From Elusimicrobia bacterium UBA4817 (lineage in GTDB: Bacteria; Elusimicrobiota; UBA8919), in the NCBI GenBank assembly GCA_002402375.1, contig DHFT01000035.1:1-24286 (forward strand): DNA of 24,286 nucleotides, given 5' to 3'. The notes under the pieces were generated by a model. The model ran no database searches, had not been told where the DNA came from, and saw nothing but the letters and a program-made list of their open reading frames with translations. Positions 7,603 through 14,665 of this stretch are shown here, piece after piece. The translations under genes and the position numbers were made by a program. Position 1 is the stretch's first letter. Each line of letters starts with the position of its first letter.

Positions 7603-9159
7603 TTACTTGGCCACTTCCTGATACCTCGTCTCTCTTATAACGGTCACCTTAATCTGCCCGGGATATTCAAGTTCCGTCTCAATTTTGCGCGCTATATCCT
7701 GCGCCAGTTGGTTTGCGGCGGCGTCATCTATATCTTCCGGTTCAACCAAAATTCTTATTTCTCTTCCCGCCTGAACAGCATAACTTTTCGCAACCCCTAT
7801 AAATGACTCCGCAACTTTTTCAAGACGCTCTATTCTTTTTAAGTAATGTTCCAGTGTCTCTCTTCTGGCACCCGGACGGGCAGCGGAGATAGCATCCGCG
7901 GCCTGTAAAATAAACGCCTCAACTGACTCCGGTTGCGCTATTCCTTCGTGATGCGCCAAAATCGCATTGAGCATTTTCGGCGATTCTCCGTACTGCTTTG
8001 CTATATCGGCGGACATTTGATGATGCGTCCCCTCCACATCCCTGTCAATCGCTTTTCCTATATCGTGAAGAAGCCCCGCTCTTTTGCAGAAACGGACATC
8101 TGCACCCAATTCCGCGGCGAGATAACCGGATATGCTTGCAACCTCAAGAGTATGCGACAGTTGATTTTGTCCGTAAGACGTCCTGTATTTTAATTTGCCT
8201 ATAAGTTTTATTATCTCGGGATTGAGGTTCGTAATTCCGACCTCCAACGCAGCATCTTCGCCGACAGATTTTATCTTTTCATCCATTTCTTTTTTAACCT
8301 GATTGGCAACCTCTTCAATTCTTGACGGGTGAATTCTTCCGTCAGCCATCAATCGCTCCAAAGAAATTTTTGCAATTTCGCGGCGAACGCCGTCAAAACT
8401 TGAAAGCGTGATTGTATCCGGCGTATCGTCAATAATTAAATCAACGCCCGTCGCCTGTTCAAACGCGCGGATGTTCCTCCCCTCACGGCCTATAATTCTT
8501 CCTTTCATATCATCATTGGGAAGCGGCACGGCTGATACCGTTATTTCCTGAGTGTATGTATTGGCACTGTGCTGAATTGCAACCGCAATAATCTCCTTCG
8601 CCTTTTTTGCAGCCGTTTCCCTCGCTTCCTGCTCAAGTTTTTTTATTAGTATCGCGGCATCCTTTTTCGCTTCCTCTTCCATCGTTTTCATCAGTATTTT
8701 TTTTGCTTCGTCCGCCGTCATTTGTGAGATTTTTTCAAGTATTTTTTTCTGCTCGTCCTTCTGCTGATTGACCTTTACAAGTTCCAATTCTACAATTTTT
8801 GATTTTGAAGCGAGTTCGTCGTTCTTCCTGTTAACATCCCGCTCTTTTTTTTCTACGATTTCAAACCGCTTGTCAAGATTTTCCTCTTTTTGGAGAAGCC
8901 GTCTTTCAAGATTTGAAAGCTCCTGCCGCCTTATTTTCGTCTGCGACTCAAATTCCTGACGATGACGGTGCATCTCCTCTTTTGCAGCAAGTTCCCCTTC
9001 TCTTTTTTTCGACTGGGCAACTTTCTCGGCATCGCTTATAATTTTTTTAGCAATTGACTCTGATGACTTCAAACTTTGCCTGGCAATTATAACTCTTATA
9101 AAATATCCCGCTGCAACGGATATGCCCGCAACCGATAAAACTAATAAAATATTATCCAT
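7603..9159 (-). CDS. rny: Ribonuclease Y
   Basis: 518 aa, the normal length. RNase Y is a membrane-anchored endoribonuclease that starts mRNA decay. The N-terminus is a single membrane anchor (LLVLSVAGISVAAGYFI). A long charged coiled coil runs over about residues 30-195, then comes a KH RNA-binding domain with GRIIGREGRNIRAFEQATG near 215-235, and an HD catalytic domain with LLHDIGKAIDRD (His-Asp near 367). The start ATG has a strong SD, AGGGGG, 7 nt upstream. That SD forms the end of a dispersed palindromic element also found before the rubrerythrin gene. The gene closes the unit running from the ZapB-like gene through 6S RNA. Confidence 0.98.
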   Translation of the reverse strand: MDNILLVLSVAGISVAAGYFIRVIIARQSLKSSESIAKKIISDAEKVAQSKKREGELAAKEEMHRHRQEFESQTKIRRQELSNLERRLLQKEENLDKRFEIVEKKERDVNRKNDELASKSKIVELELVKVNQQKDEQKKILEKISQMTADEAKKILMKTMEEEAKKDAAILIKKLEQEARETAAKKAKEIIAVAIQHSANTYTQEITVSAVPLPNDDMKGRIIGREGRNIRAFEQATGVDLIIDDTPDTITLSSFDGVRREIAKISLERLMADGRIHPSRIEEVANQVKKEMDEKIKSVGEDAALEVGITNLNPEIIKLIGKLKYRTSYGQNQLSHTLEVASISGYLAAELGADVRFCKRAGLLHDIGKAIDRDVEGTHHQMSADIAKQYGESPKMLNAILAHHEGIAQPESVEAFILQAADAISAARPGARRETLEHYLKRIERLEKVAESFIGVAKSYAVQAGREIRILVEPEDIDDAAANQLAQDIARKIETELEYPGQIKVTVIRETRYQEVAK

Positions 9160-9292
9160 CTCATTTCCCCCTATTCGCTCCGCTCACCCCCAAATGAATT
9201 TGGGGGCTACATTATTGCGTGAATTTGTCCCTAAAGGGATTTCCTTCGGTCACCCCATTAACGGCAGGTTGAAAACCTGCTGTTTCACAAAT
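9160..9292. repeat. Composite palindromic element before rny, copy A
   Basis: This gap between fau and rny is almost all repeat. On the minus strand it ends TGTAGCCC-palindrome-GGGTGAGCGGAGCGAATAGGGGGAAATGAG before the rny ATG. The variable palindrome is CCCCCAAAT-GA-ATTTGGGGG (9187-9206). Further hairpins are GTCCCTAAAGGGA (9226-9239) and GCAGGTT-GAA-AACCTGC (9264-9280). The constant parts (ACAATAATGTAGCCC and AGCG.AGCGAA.AGGGGGAAA) recur at 23900-23960 around a different palindrome. Confidence 0.75.
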
Positions 9293-9883
9293 TCATTTTC
9301 TTTTGAAAATATTTTTTTCCGTAATTACCAAATCCGTCGGAACATCAAATTTCTCCTCCGGTATTTTTTTTACAATCTGAAAACTGTGGGCGAGACCTAT
9401 TTTTATTGCCTTTTGCACTCTCAAAAATCTGTCAAAATATCCTTTGCCGAAACCGATACGATTGCAGTTTTTATCATAAGCAACGCCGGGAACAATTATA
9501 ACATCTATGTAGTCCGTAGTCCGTAGTCCGTAGTCCGTAGTCCGCGGTTCCAAAATACCGAATTTTCCCAAAACCAACTCTTTCAGATTTTTTTCGCCAG
9601 AGGCGAATCCGCCTTGGACGGAAATCCTTACCGGAACAATTTTATCTTTTAAAATCTTCGGCAAAAAAACCTGCTTCTTTAATTCAAGCGATTTTTTAAT
9701 CATCTTTTCTGTGTTAATTTCATTGCCGAAAGACGAATAAAACATCACTTTTTTTGCCTGACAAAACTCTATCATCCGAAAAAGTTTTTTAAGAATTTTG
9801 TCGCTGTTTGCATCTGCCGTTTTTTTCCGAATTTTTTTCCTTATTCTTACTATTTTTTTTCTGATTCTTTCTTTTTCTGTCAT
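9293..9883 (-). CDS. fau: 5-formyltetrahydrofolate cyclo-ligase
   Basis: 196 aa, the usual length. The enzyme converts 5-formyl-THF to 5,10-methenyl-THF with ATP. It shows an Arg/Lys-rich N-terminus (RKKIVRIRKKIRKK), IIVPGVAYD at 129-136 and the nucleotide-binding signature RIGFGKGYFDRFL at 142-154. Its start overlaps the rarA stop as ATGA. Proximity to zapA and 6S RNA matches the zapA-ssrS-fau arrangement of Proteobacteria. Two loops are repeat-encoded: VQGGFASG (89-96) from a GGCGGA palindrome, and RTTDYGLRTTDY (114-125) from five copies of a 7-bp unit. Both lie outside the conserved motifs, so activity is probably kept. Confidence 0.95.
   Translation of the reverse strand: MTEKERIRKKIVRIRKKIRKKTADANSDKILKKLFRMIEFCQAKKVMFYSSFGNEINTEKMIKKSLELKKQVFLPKILKDKIVPVRISVQGGFASGEKNLKELVLGKFGILEPRTTDYGLRTTDYIDVIIVPGVAYDKNCNRIGFGKGYFDRFLRVQKAIKIGLAHSFQIVKKIPEEKFDVPTDLVITEKNIFKRK
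9509..9544 (-). repeat. 7-bp tandem repeat (GTAGTCC)5 inside fau
   Basis: 36 bp with a perfect 7-bp period, about 5.1 copies; CGGACTA on the coding strand. It encodes RTTDYGLRTTDY, between YGI/FGILEP-type and IDVIIVPG motifs, where the family has a variable loop. Gain or loss of one unit would shift the frame, and of three units would add or remove 7 codons. Confidence 0.95.
9596..9619 (-). repeat. GGCGGA palindromic element inside fau
   Basis: The plus strand reads GCCAGAGGCGAATCCGCCTT then GGAC. It is a second copy of the element at 800-826, 3 bp shorter and in the same reading frame, giving VQGGFASG. Confidence 0.7.
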
Positions 9884-10992
9884 TTATTCTTCAGATTCTG
9901 CGGGACATCAATAATTTTTTCTTTTTCTATTTTTTTTACACTTTCCTCTATTTTGTCAATTGCCTCCCGTGATTTTTTGGCTCTTGCCAAATAAATTGTT
10001 AACTGTGAAAGTACGATTTTTGATTCCGGCATTCCTATAAATTCAACGACTTTAAGAGCAGAAGATGCCAAAATCAAAGCCAGCGGATCAGCATTGCCGA
10101 CATCTTCACTCGCGAAAATTACAAGACGCCTTATAATAAACCGCGGATCCTCGCCGGCAGAAAGCATTTTTGCAAGCCAGTAAAGGGCATTGTCAGTTTC
10201 ACCCTGTCGCATTGATTTTATAAACGCCGAAATCGTGTCATAATGTCCGTCGCCGTTCTTATCGTAAACGACGGTTTTTTTCTGTATCGATTCCTCGGCA
10301 ACAGATACTGTAAAATCAATGAATCCGTTTTTGTTTTTACACGATGTGGAATAACCTATTTCAACCGCATTCAAAAGCCGACGGGCATCGCCGGCGCTGT
10401 ATTTTATCAGGTGATTTTCAGCGGCCTCATCAAAATTTATTTTTAATTCGCTTGCAACCCTGTCAAGAATTTTTTTTAATTCGCCTTCAGTTAGCTTTTT
10501 AAATTCAAAAACCATTGAGCGTGACAAAAGGGCGGAGTTTATATAAAAATACGGATTTTCCGTCGTAATCCCTATCATTGTTATTGTTCCCTTTTCAACC
10601 GACGGCAAAAGACAGTCCTGCTGCGATTTATTGAAATGATGAATTTCATCAACCAAAAGAATGGTTTTTTTACCTGTGTTTTCCGCAACGGCTACGATTT
10701 TTCGCAATTCGTCCACGCCGCTTGTCACCGCATTTATCTCATAAAAACTTGCTTCTGTTTTATTCGCAATAATTTTTGCGAGCGCCGACTTGCCACAACC
10801 GGACGGACCGTGAAATATCACCGACGACAAATTATCGGAATCAACTGCCCTTCTTAAAAGTTTGCCATCTTCTAAAATATGTTTTTGACCGACAAATTGG
10901 TCAAGCGTTTTCGGAGACATTTTTGACGCAAGCGGCTCTTTTTTGGAAATATTTTCTTTCTGAAACAAATCTGTGTAATCTGTGTTTTTCAT
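9880..10992 (-). CDS. rarA: Replication-associated recombination protein A (RarA/MgsA, AAA+ ATPase)
   Basis: 370 aa from ATG 10992. RarA is a clamp-loader-like AAA+ ATPase acting at stalled replication forks. The family N-terminus EPLASKMSPKTLDQFVGQKHIL is present, followed by Walker A GPSGCGKSAL, Walker B LLVDEIHHFNKSQQD, the sensor-1 region ITTENPYFYINSALLSR and sensor-2 SAGDARRLLNAVE. The frame stays open to ATG 11028, but that lies inside the 6S RNA stem, so I prefer 10992. Even this start has no SD, and its first codons (NTDYTDLF) come from an ACACAGAT-type repeat. The true start is uncertain, since the conserved part begins about 19 residues in. It overlaps fau by 4 nt. Confidence 0.93.
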   Translation of the reverse strand: MKNTDYTDLFQKENISKKEPLASKMSPKTLDQFVGQKHILEDGKLLRRAVDSDNLSSVIFHGPSGCGKSALAKIIANKTEASFYEINAVTSGVDELRKIVAVAENTGKKTILLVDEIHHFNKSQQDCLLPSVEKGTITMIGITTENPYFYINSALLSRSMVFEFKKLTEGELKKILDRVASELKINFDEAAENHLIKYSAGDARRLLNAVEIGYSTSCKNKNGFIDFTVSVAEESIQKKTVVYDKNGDGHYDTISAFIKSMRQGETDNALYWLAKMLSAGEDPRFIIRRLVIFASEDVGNADPLALILASSALKVVEFIGMPESKIVLSQLTIYLARAKKSREAIDKIEESVKKIEKEKIIDVPQNLKNK

Positions 10993-11008
10993 CTGTATAA
11001 TCTGCGTT
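10968..11008 (-). repeat. ACACAGAT-type repeat spanning the rarA start
   Basis: On the minus strand this reads as successive degenerate units: AACGCAGATTATACAGATG, then AAAAACACAGATTACACAGA and TTT. The same motif family occurs at 21511-21593. It covers the preferred rarA ATG and encodes NTDYTDLF. Confidence 0.75.
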
Positions 11009-11011
11009 CTA

Positions 11012-11166
11012 ATAAAAAATCCCCGCAATGCCGTGAGAACAAAAAGTTTGAAGCACTTTTTCCTAAGTGGGTATCCCGTCCTTGCAACCGAAGTTACAAG
11101 GAACTAAGATTCCCGATATTGTGCTTGTAGGCTCAAAACAGTTCGTTCAACACCAACACCGCAGGG
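11012..11166 (-). ncRNA. ssrS: 6S RNA (SsrS)
   Basis: 6S RNA binds the RNA polymerase-sigma70 holoenzyme by mimicking an open promoter. About 155 nt lie between zapA and rarA. The 5' strand CCCTGCGGTGTTG (from 11166) pairs fully, with G-U pairs, with the 3' strand CGGCATTGCGGGG (ending 11021): a 13-bp closing stem of the usual 6S form. The apical hairpin is CCTTGTAAC-TTCG-GTTGCAAGG, 9 bp with a UUCG loop. AAGCAC and GTGCTT form a further internal helix, with unpaired stretches on both sides that would make the central bubble. The closing stem runs into ATTTTTTATT, so it can also serve as its own terminator. The zapA-6S-fau neighbourhood is classical. The exact ends are inferred. Confidence 0.92.
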
Positions 11167-11171
11167 AAAAT

Positions 11172-11177
11172 ATTATC
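11172..11177 (-). promoter_or_regulatory. Possible -10 box of 6S RNA over the zapA stop
   Basis: GATAAT on the minus strand contains the zapA stop TAA and lies 5 nt before the 6S closing stem, the right distance for a start at about 11166. I see no good -35 box 16-18 nt upstream (TCTGGA at best). Processing from the zapA transcript is an equal possibility. Confidence 0.4.
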
Positions 11178-11463
11178 GCGGATGAGACGCCGCATCCAGA
11201 TGTAAAATTAACTCATCCACATTTCTGTCTAACTCCGTTTCGATATTTTCTTTTTCTTCTTTCAAATTGAAAATTTCCTCTGCCAGTATTATAAGACCGA
11301 CGCTGAGTATTTTTGTGGTATCCTGTGTGTTCTGTTCTTTGCCTACTTCCTGCAACTTTTTATTCACATACTCGGCAAGTTGATTTACAAAAAGGGGCTC
11401 CGTATCCGTTTCCAACTCATGAATACTGTTCAGTATTTTAACAGAGACCCTTTCTTTTGCCAT
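11173..11463 (-). CDS. zapA: Cell division protein ZapA
   Basis: 96 aa, typical. ZapA binds FtsZ and bundles its filaments at the Z-ring. The N-terminal domain has VSVKILNSIHELETDTEPLFVNQLAEYVNKKLQEV, followed by TTKILSVGLIILAEEIFNLKEEKENIETELDRNVDEL, a helix and coiled coil for dimerisation. The start overlaps the stop of the upstream coiled-coil gene as TAATG. The stop lies 7 nt before the 5' end of 6S RNA. Confidence 0.93.
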   Translation of the reverse strand: MAKERVSVKILNSIHELETDTEPLFVNQLAEYVNKKLQEVGKEQNTQDTTKILSVGLIILAEEIFNLKEEKENIETELDRNVDELILHLDAASHPR

Positions 11464-11705
11464 TAGATTTTTGCCCTCTCTATGTTTTCCAAAATATTTT
11501 TAATTCTGCTTTTTACTATATCCCTTTCTTTTACAAATTTTCTTGCCATTTTATTTTCCTCCTCGGAGATTTTAACCTTTGCAAGCAACTCTTCATTCGT
11601 TTCCGTTAATTTCCTGTTTTCCTTGTTAAGTTCGTTTATCCTCGCGGAAACATTTTTAATTTTCTCTTTTAATATACCAATTTTTCTCGTAATTTTATTA
11701 TCCAT
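11463..11705 (-). CDS. Small coiled-coil protein, ZapB-like
   Basis: 80 aa from ATG 11705. It is almost all predicted coiled coil: heptads of I/L run from ITRKIGILKEKIKNVSARINELNKENRKL through ETNEELLAKVKISEEENKMARKFV. There are no catalytic motifs. Small coiled-coil genes before zapA often encode division accessory proteins of the ZapB type, and the TAATG overlap with zapA supports a joint role, but the family cannot be named securely. The frame is open to a TTG at 11729, which I reject because it lies inside the promoter -10 box. ATG 11705 would leave a leader of only about 10 nt, with no clear SD. Confidence 0.75.
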   Translation of the reverse strand: MDNKITRKIGILKEKIKNVSARINELNKENRKLTETNEELLAKVKISEEENKMARKFVKERDIVKSRIKNILENIERAKI

Positions 11706-11720
11706 CCGCTTACTATTGAA

Positions 11721-11748
11721 ATTATACAAATAAAATTTGTTTTGTCAA
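11721..11748 (-). promoter_or_regulatory. Consensus sigma70-type promoter before the zapB-like/zapA/6S unit
   Basis: Minus strand: TTGACA (11748-11743), a 16-nt spacer, TATAAT (11726-11721). Both boxes match the consensus exactly. It lies between the pheT stop and the ATG at 11705, so it probably drives the ZapB-like gene, zapA, 6S RNA, rarA, fau and rny. The expected start near 11715 gives a very short leader. Confidence 0.85.
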
Positions 11749-11754
11749 CTACTT

Positions 11755-14100
11755 TTATCTTATTTTGGCATTAAACTTTTTTTCAAGTTGTGAAATTATT
11801 TTTTTGATAGTGGTGTTGACATCTTCATCTTTAAGCGTTCTATCCTTATGAATAAAAGTCATTCTGAAAGCAAGTGATCTATACCCTTCCTTTATCTGTT
11901 CGCCTTCGTAAAAATCAAACAATTTTACTTCGGAAAGCATATCTGCACCCTCTTTTTTTATAACGCGGGTTATTTCACCTGCGGAAAAATTTTGCGAAAT
12001 CTCAATCGCAATGTCCCTTTCAACCGACGGGTATTTTGAAACCGGAACATATTTTTTTCTGAAATCCGCGAATGGGACAACATCATCTAAAACAATTTCA
12101 AAAACATATAAATCTTTCAAATCCATTTCGCCTTTTATATCCGGAGCAAGAGAACCGAAATGTCCGACCGTTTTATCGGATATTTTAATTTTTGCTGACT
12201 CATTCTTGTCAAAAGTTTCATTGTCGTTTCCTTCCAACCGATAACAAGATATTCCTATTCCGTTGAAAACGGTCTCAATAAAACCTTTTAAAAAATAAAA
12301 ATCAATCGGAGACGGGTTCCCCTTCCACCAACCGGCTTCGCAACCGGAGACACATCCTGAAAAAAATGTTTTTTCTTTCTCAAGAAAAACCCTGCCGATT
12401 TCAAAAAATTTTATATCATTTTTTCCGCGGTTAAAATTTCCCGTCACATTTTTTATCATCTGAGGAATAAGTGATGTTGTCAAAAACGGTTCTTCTTTGG
12501 AAACAGGATTTTTAATTTCCCACCCGCTTTCTTTGAGTTTAAGTTTGAGCAAATCCTCTTTTGAAACAAAATTGTAACTTATCGTCTCAAAAAAACCGGC
12601 GGAAACGGCAATACTTTTGAGCCTGTCAATTATCTGCTCCGTTTTATCTGCGGCGAAAACATTGGTTCTGAAACTTATTTGAGCGTTCGTTTTTATATTA
12701 TTGTAACCGTAAATGCGGGCAATTTCCTCCACTAAATCTATCTCATCTTTTACATCATTGCGATGAGAGGGAACGGTAACGGAAAGGTTAAAGGTTAAAG
12801 AGTTAAGGTTAAAATTGAAGCCAAGGCGGGTCAGAATATTTTTTATTTCATCAATTGAAATTTCCGCGCCTAAAATTTTGTTGACTCTATTTACATCAAG
12901 TTCTATTTTTGCGGGTTTAGCCGGATTCGGATATATATCAACTGCTCCCTCAACGATTTCACCGCCGCAGATTTTTTGGAGCATTTCCGCGGCAAGCATT
13001 GCTATATTTGGAACGTTTTTTTCGTCAATTCCTCTTATAAATCTGTAAGACGAATCGGTGGAAATTGCAAGTTTTCTTGATGTTTTTCTTATTGATATGG
13101 GGTCAAAACATGCCGCCTCAAGAAAAATATTTTTCGTTAAATCCGTTACAGAAGTCGGAGTTCCGCCTATAACACCCGCAATGGCAACCGGCTGTTTTTC
13201 GTCGGCAATAACCAGCATTTCATCGTCAAGCGGGTATTCATTATTATCAAGCGCAAGAATTTTCTCGCCATTATTCGCATTACGAACAATGATTTTATTT
13301 TTCAGTTGAGCAATATCAAATGCATGAAGCGGCTGACCGTATTCAAGTAAAACATAATTCGTAATATCAACAACATTATTTATCGGACGCAATCCGCAAT
13401 TTGTCAGACGGTCAGCAAGCCATTTCGGAGACGGACCGACTTTTACATTTTTTATTATGAAACCGGTATATCTCGGACATTTTTCCGGATTTTTAATTTC
13501 TACCGGAAAAATATTTTTAGATTTAATACCGTAATTTTTTATTTCCTTTTTTATCTTTTTACCGAATATGGCAGATACTTCCCTCGCAATTCCGAAAACG
13601 GAAAGACAATCGCCGCGGTTTATGGTAATTACAATTTCAAAATATGAATCATTGTTAAGATATTCATCAAGGGTTGAGCCGATTTTTGCGGCGGCGGGAA
13701 GTATAAAAATACCGGAAGTATCGTCGCCCGCTTTAATCTCTGCGGGAGAACATAACATTCCTTGCGATTCAACGCCGCGAAGAACCGCTTTTTTTATTTC
13801 ACCGGCGGGCAGTTTTGCCCCGATTTTTGCAAGCGGGACAACATCGCCGGCTTTTATATTTTTTGCGCCGCAAACGATTTTGTAGTTATTTTCTCCGTCG
13901 GTAACCTCGCAGACGGAAAGTTTATCCGCATTGGGATGTTTTTCAACCGATAAAATTTTAGCGATAACGACATTTTTATCAACGGAAACATTTTTTACCG
14001 CCTCCGTTTCTATCCCCGCCATCGTTAGACGATATGCAAGTTCATCAACGGAAACATCAATGTCAACAAATTCTTTCAACCAATTAAGCGAAACTTTCAT
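11755..14100 (-). CDS. pheT: Phenylalanine--tRNA ligase beta subunit
   Basis: 781 aa, the normal size of the long bacterial form. PheT pairs with PheS to charge tRNA-Phe and carries the editing site. In order: an N-terminal EMAP-like tRNA-binding fold (VVIAKILSVEKHPNADKLSVCEVTDG, residues 44-69; GAKLPAGEIKKAVLRGVESQGMLCS), the B3/B4 editing domain (GLRPINNVVDITNYVLLEYGQPLHAFD), B5, the core, and the C-terminal anticodon-binding FDX-ACB domain (SKYPSVERDIAIEI through FRMTFIHKDRTLKDEDVN). A degenerate 7-bp tandem repeat encodes residues 430-439. pheS is not in the window; the gene 4 nt upstream is a nucleotidyltransferase. Confidence 0.98.
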   Translation of the reverse strand: MKVSLNWLKEFVDIDVSVDELAYRLTMAGIETEAVKNVSVDKNVVIAKILSVEKHPNADKLSVCEVTDGENNYKIVCGAKNIKAGDVVPLAKIGAKLPAGEIKKAVLRGVESQGMLCSPAEIKAGDDTSGIFILPAAAKIGSTLDEYLNNDSYFEIVITINRGDCLSVFGIAREVSAIFGKKIKKEIKNYGIKSKNIFPVEIKNPEKCPRYTGFIIKNVKVGPSPKWLADRLTNCGLRPINNVVDITNYVLLEYGQPLHAFDIAQLKNKIIVRNANNGEKILALDNNEYPLDDEMLVIADEKQPVAIAGVIGGTPTSVTDLTKNIFLEAACFDPISIRKTSRKLAISTDSSYRFIRGIDEKNVPNIAMLAAEMLQKICGGEIVEGAVDIYPNPAKPAKIELDVNRVNKILGAEISIDEIKNILTRLGFNFNLNSLTFNLSVTVPSHRNDVKDEIDLVEEIARIYGYNNIKTNAQISFRTNVFAADKTEQIIDRLKSIAVSAGFFETISYNFVSKEDLLKLKLKESGWEIKNPVSKEEPFLTTSLIPQMIKNVTGNFNRGKNDIKFFEIGRVFLEKEKTFFSGCVSGCEAGWWKGNPSPIDFYFLKGFIETVFNGIGISCYRLEGNDNETFDKNESAKIKISDKTVGHFGSLAPDIKGEMDLKDLYVFEIVLDDVVPFADFRKKYVPVSKYPSVERDIAIEISQNFSAGEITRVIKKEGADMLSEVKLFDFYEGEQIKEGYRSLAFRMTFIHKDRTLKDEDVNTTIKKIISQLEKKFNAKIR
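12784..12813 (-). repeat. Degenerate 7-bp tandem repeat inside pheT
   Basis: AAGGTTA occurs twice exactly (12784-12797), then AAGAGTTA and AGGTTAA. On the coding strand it is a TTAACCT-type run, encoding NLNSLTFNL just before the conserved SVTVPSHRNDV. It looks like a decayed member of the 7-bp class seen in fau and wecB. Confidence 0.65.
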
Positions 14101-14104
14101 AATA

Positions 14105-14665
14105 TTATTTCTTTTTTATAAGTTCTTTAAATTTATCCGATATATTAGAACACTGCGGTATTTTTTCAAATTCTACCAACCATTTTTTTATATATTTAAA
14201 GTTGATTTTTTTTCTACCTTGCCTGACAATGATGCCATTTACATCTTCTATATCGCGAGCCCGACCGGCAAAAAGTTTATGTACTATCACATCTTCTACC
14301 GATGCAAATTTTACGGGATAATTATCAATTCTTTTTAACTTAGCCCTATTTATTGCCTGTCGTTCATAATCAAGATATGAAAAAATTAAATCAATCCTTA
14401 TTCCGGTTTTTCTGTCTATACACGGAAAAACATTCGTTTTTTTAGTAAATTCATCGTCTATTTTATTTGCTTTTATCAAATCTATATTACAGCATATACG
14501 TTTTATGTTTTCCAAAAAATCCGTATCTACTCCCAGTGTGATATCTATGTCTTCAGTTAACCTCGGCTCACCGTAAAGTAAAATTGCCTGACCACCGATT
14601 ATCATATAAGGAATTTTTTCCTTATCTAATTGTTTAGCCAATTTCACTAAAAGTTTTTTAAACAT
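14105..14665 (-). CDS. Polymerase-beta-type nucleotidyltransferase of a two-gene module
   Basis: 186 aa from ATG 14665. The fold signature is clear: GG at residues 24-25 in MIIGGQAILLYGEPRLTEDIDITLG, Asp-x-Asp at 39/41, and a third acidic residue, Asp92, in GIRIDLIFS. All catalytic positions of the superfamily are therefore present. The layout is close to AbiEii/DUF6036-like enzymes. Those include toxins of type IV-like toxin-antitoxin pairs, but also proteins of unknown role. It overlaps the small upstream gene by 8 nt, which suggests a two-gene unit, and ends 4 nt before pheT. The region is more AT-rich than its neighbours, which suggests acquisition. Its substrate is unknown. Confidence 0.8.
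   Translation of the reverse strand: MFKKLLVKLAKQLDKEKIPYMIIGGQAILLYGEPRLTEDIDITLGVDTDFLENIKRICCNIDLIKANKIDDEFTKKTNVFPCIDRKTGIRIDLIFSYLDYERQAINRAKLKRIDNYPVKFASVEDVIVHKLFAGRARDIEDVNGIIVRQGRKKINFKYIKKWLVEFEKIPQCSNISDKFKELIKKK

Noticed and set aside
10993..11028. RarA start at ATG 11028
   Set aside because: This codon is inside the 3' closing stem of 6S RNA, and the extra residues are not family-like.
11706..11729. Longer start of the ZapB-like protein (TTG 11729)
   Set aside because: The codon overlaps the consensus -10 box, so it would lie upstream of the transcript start.
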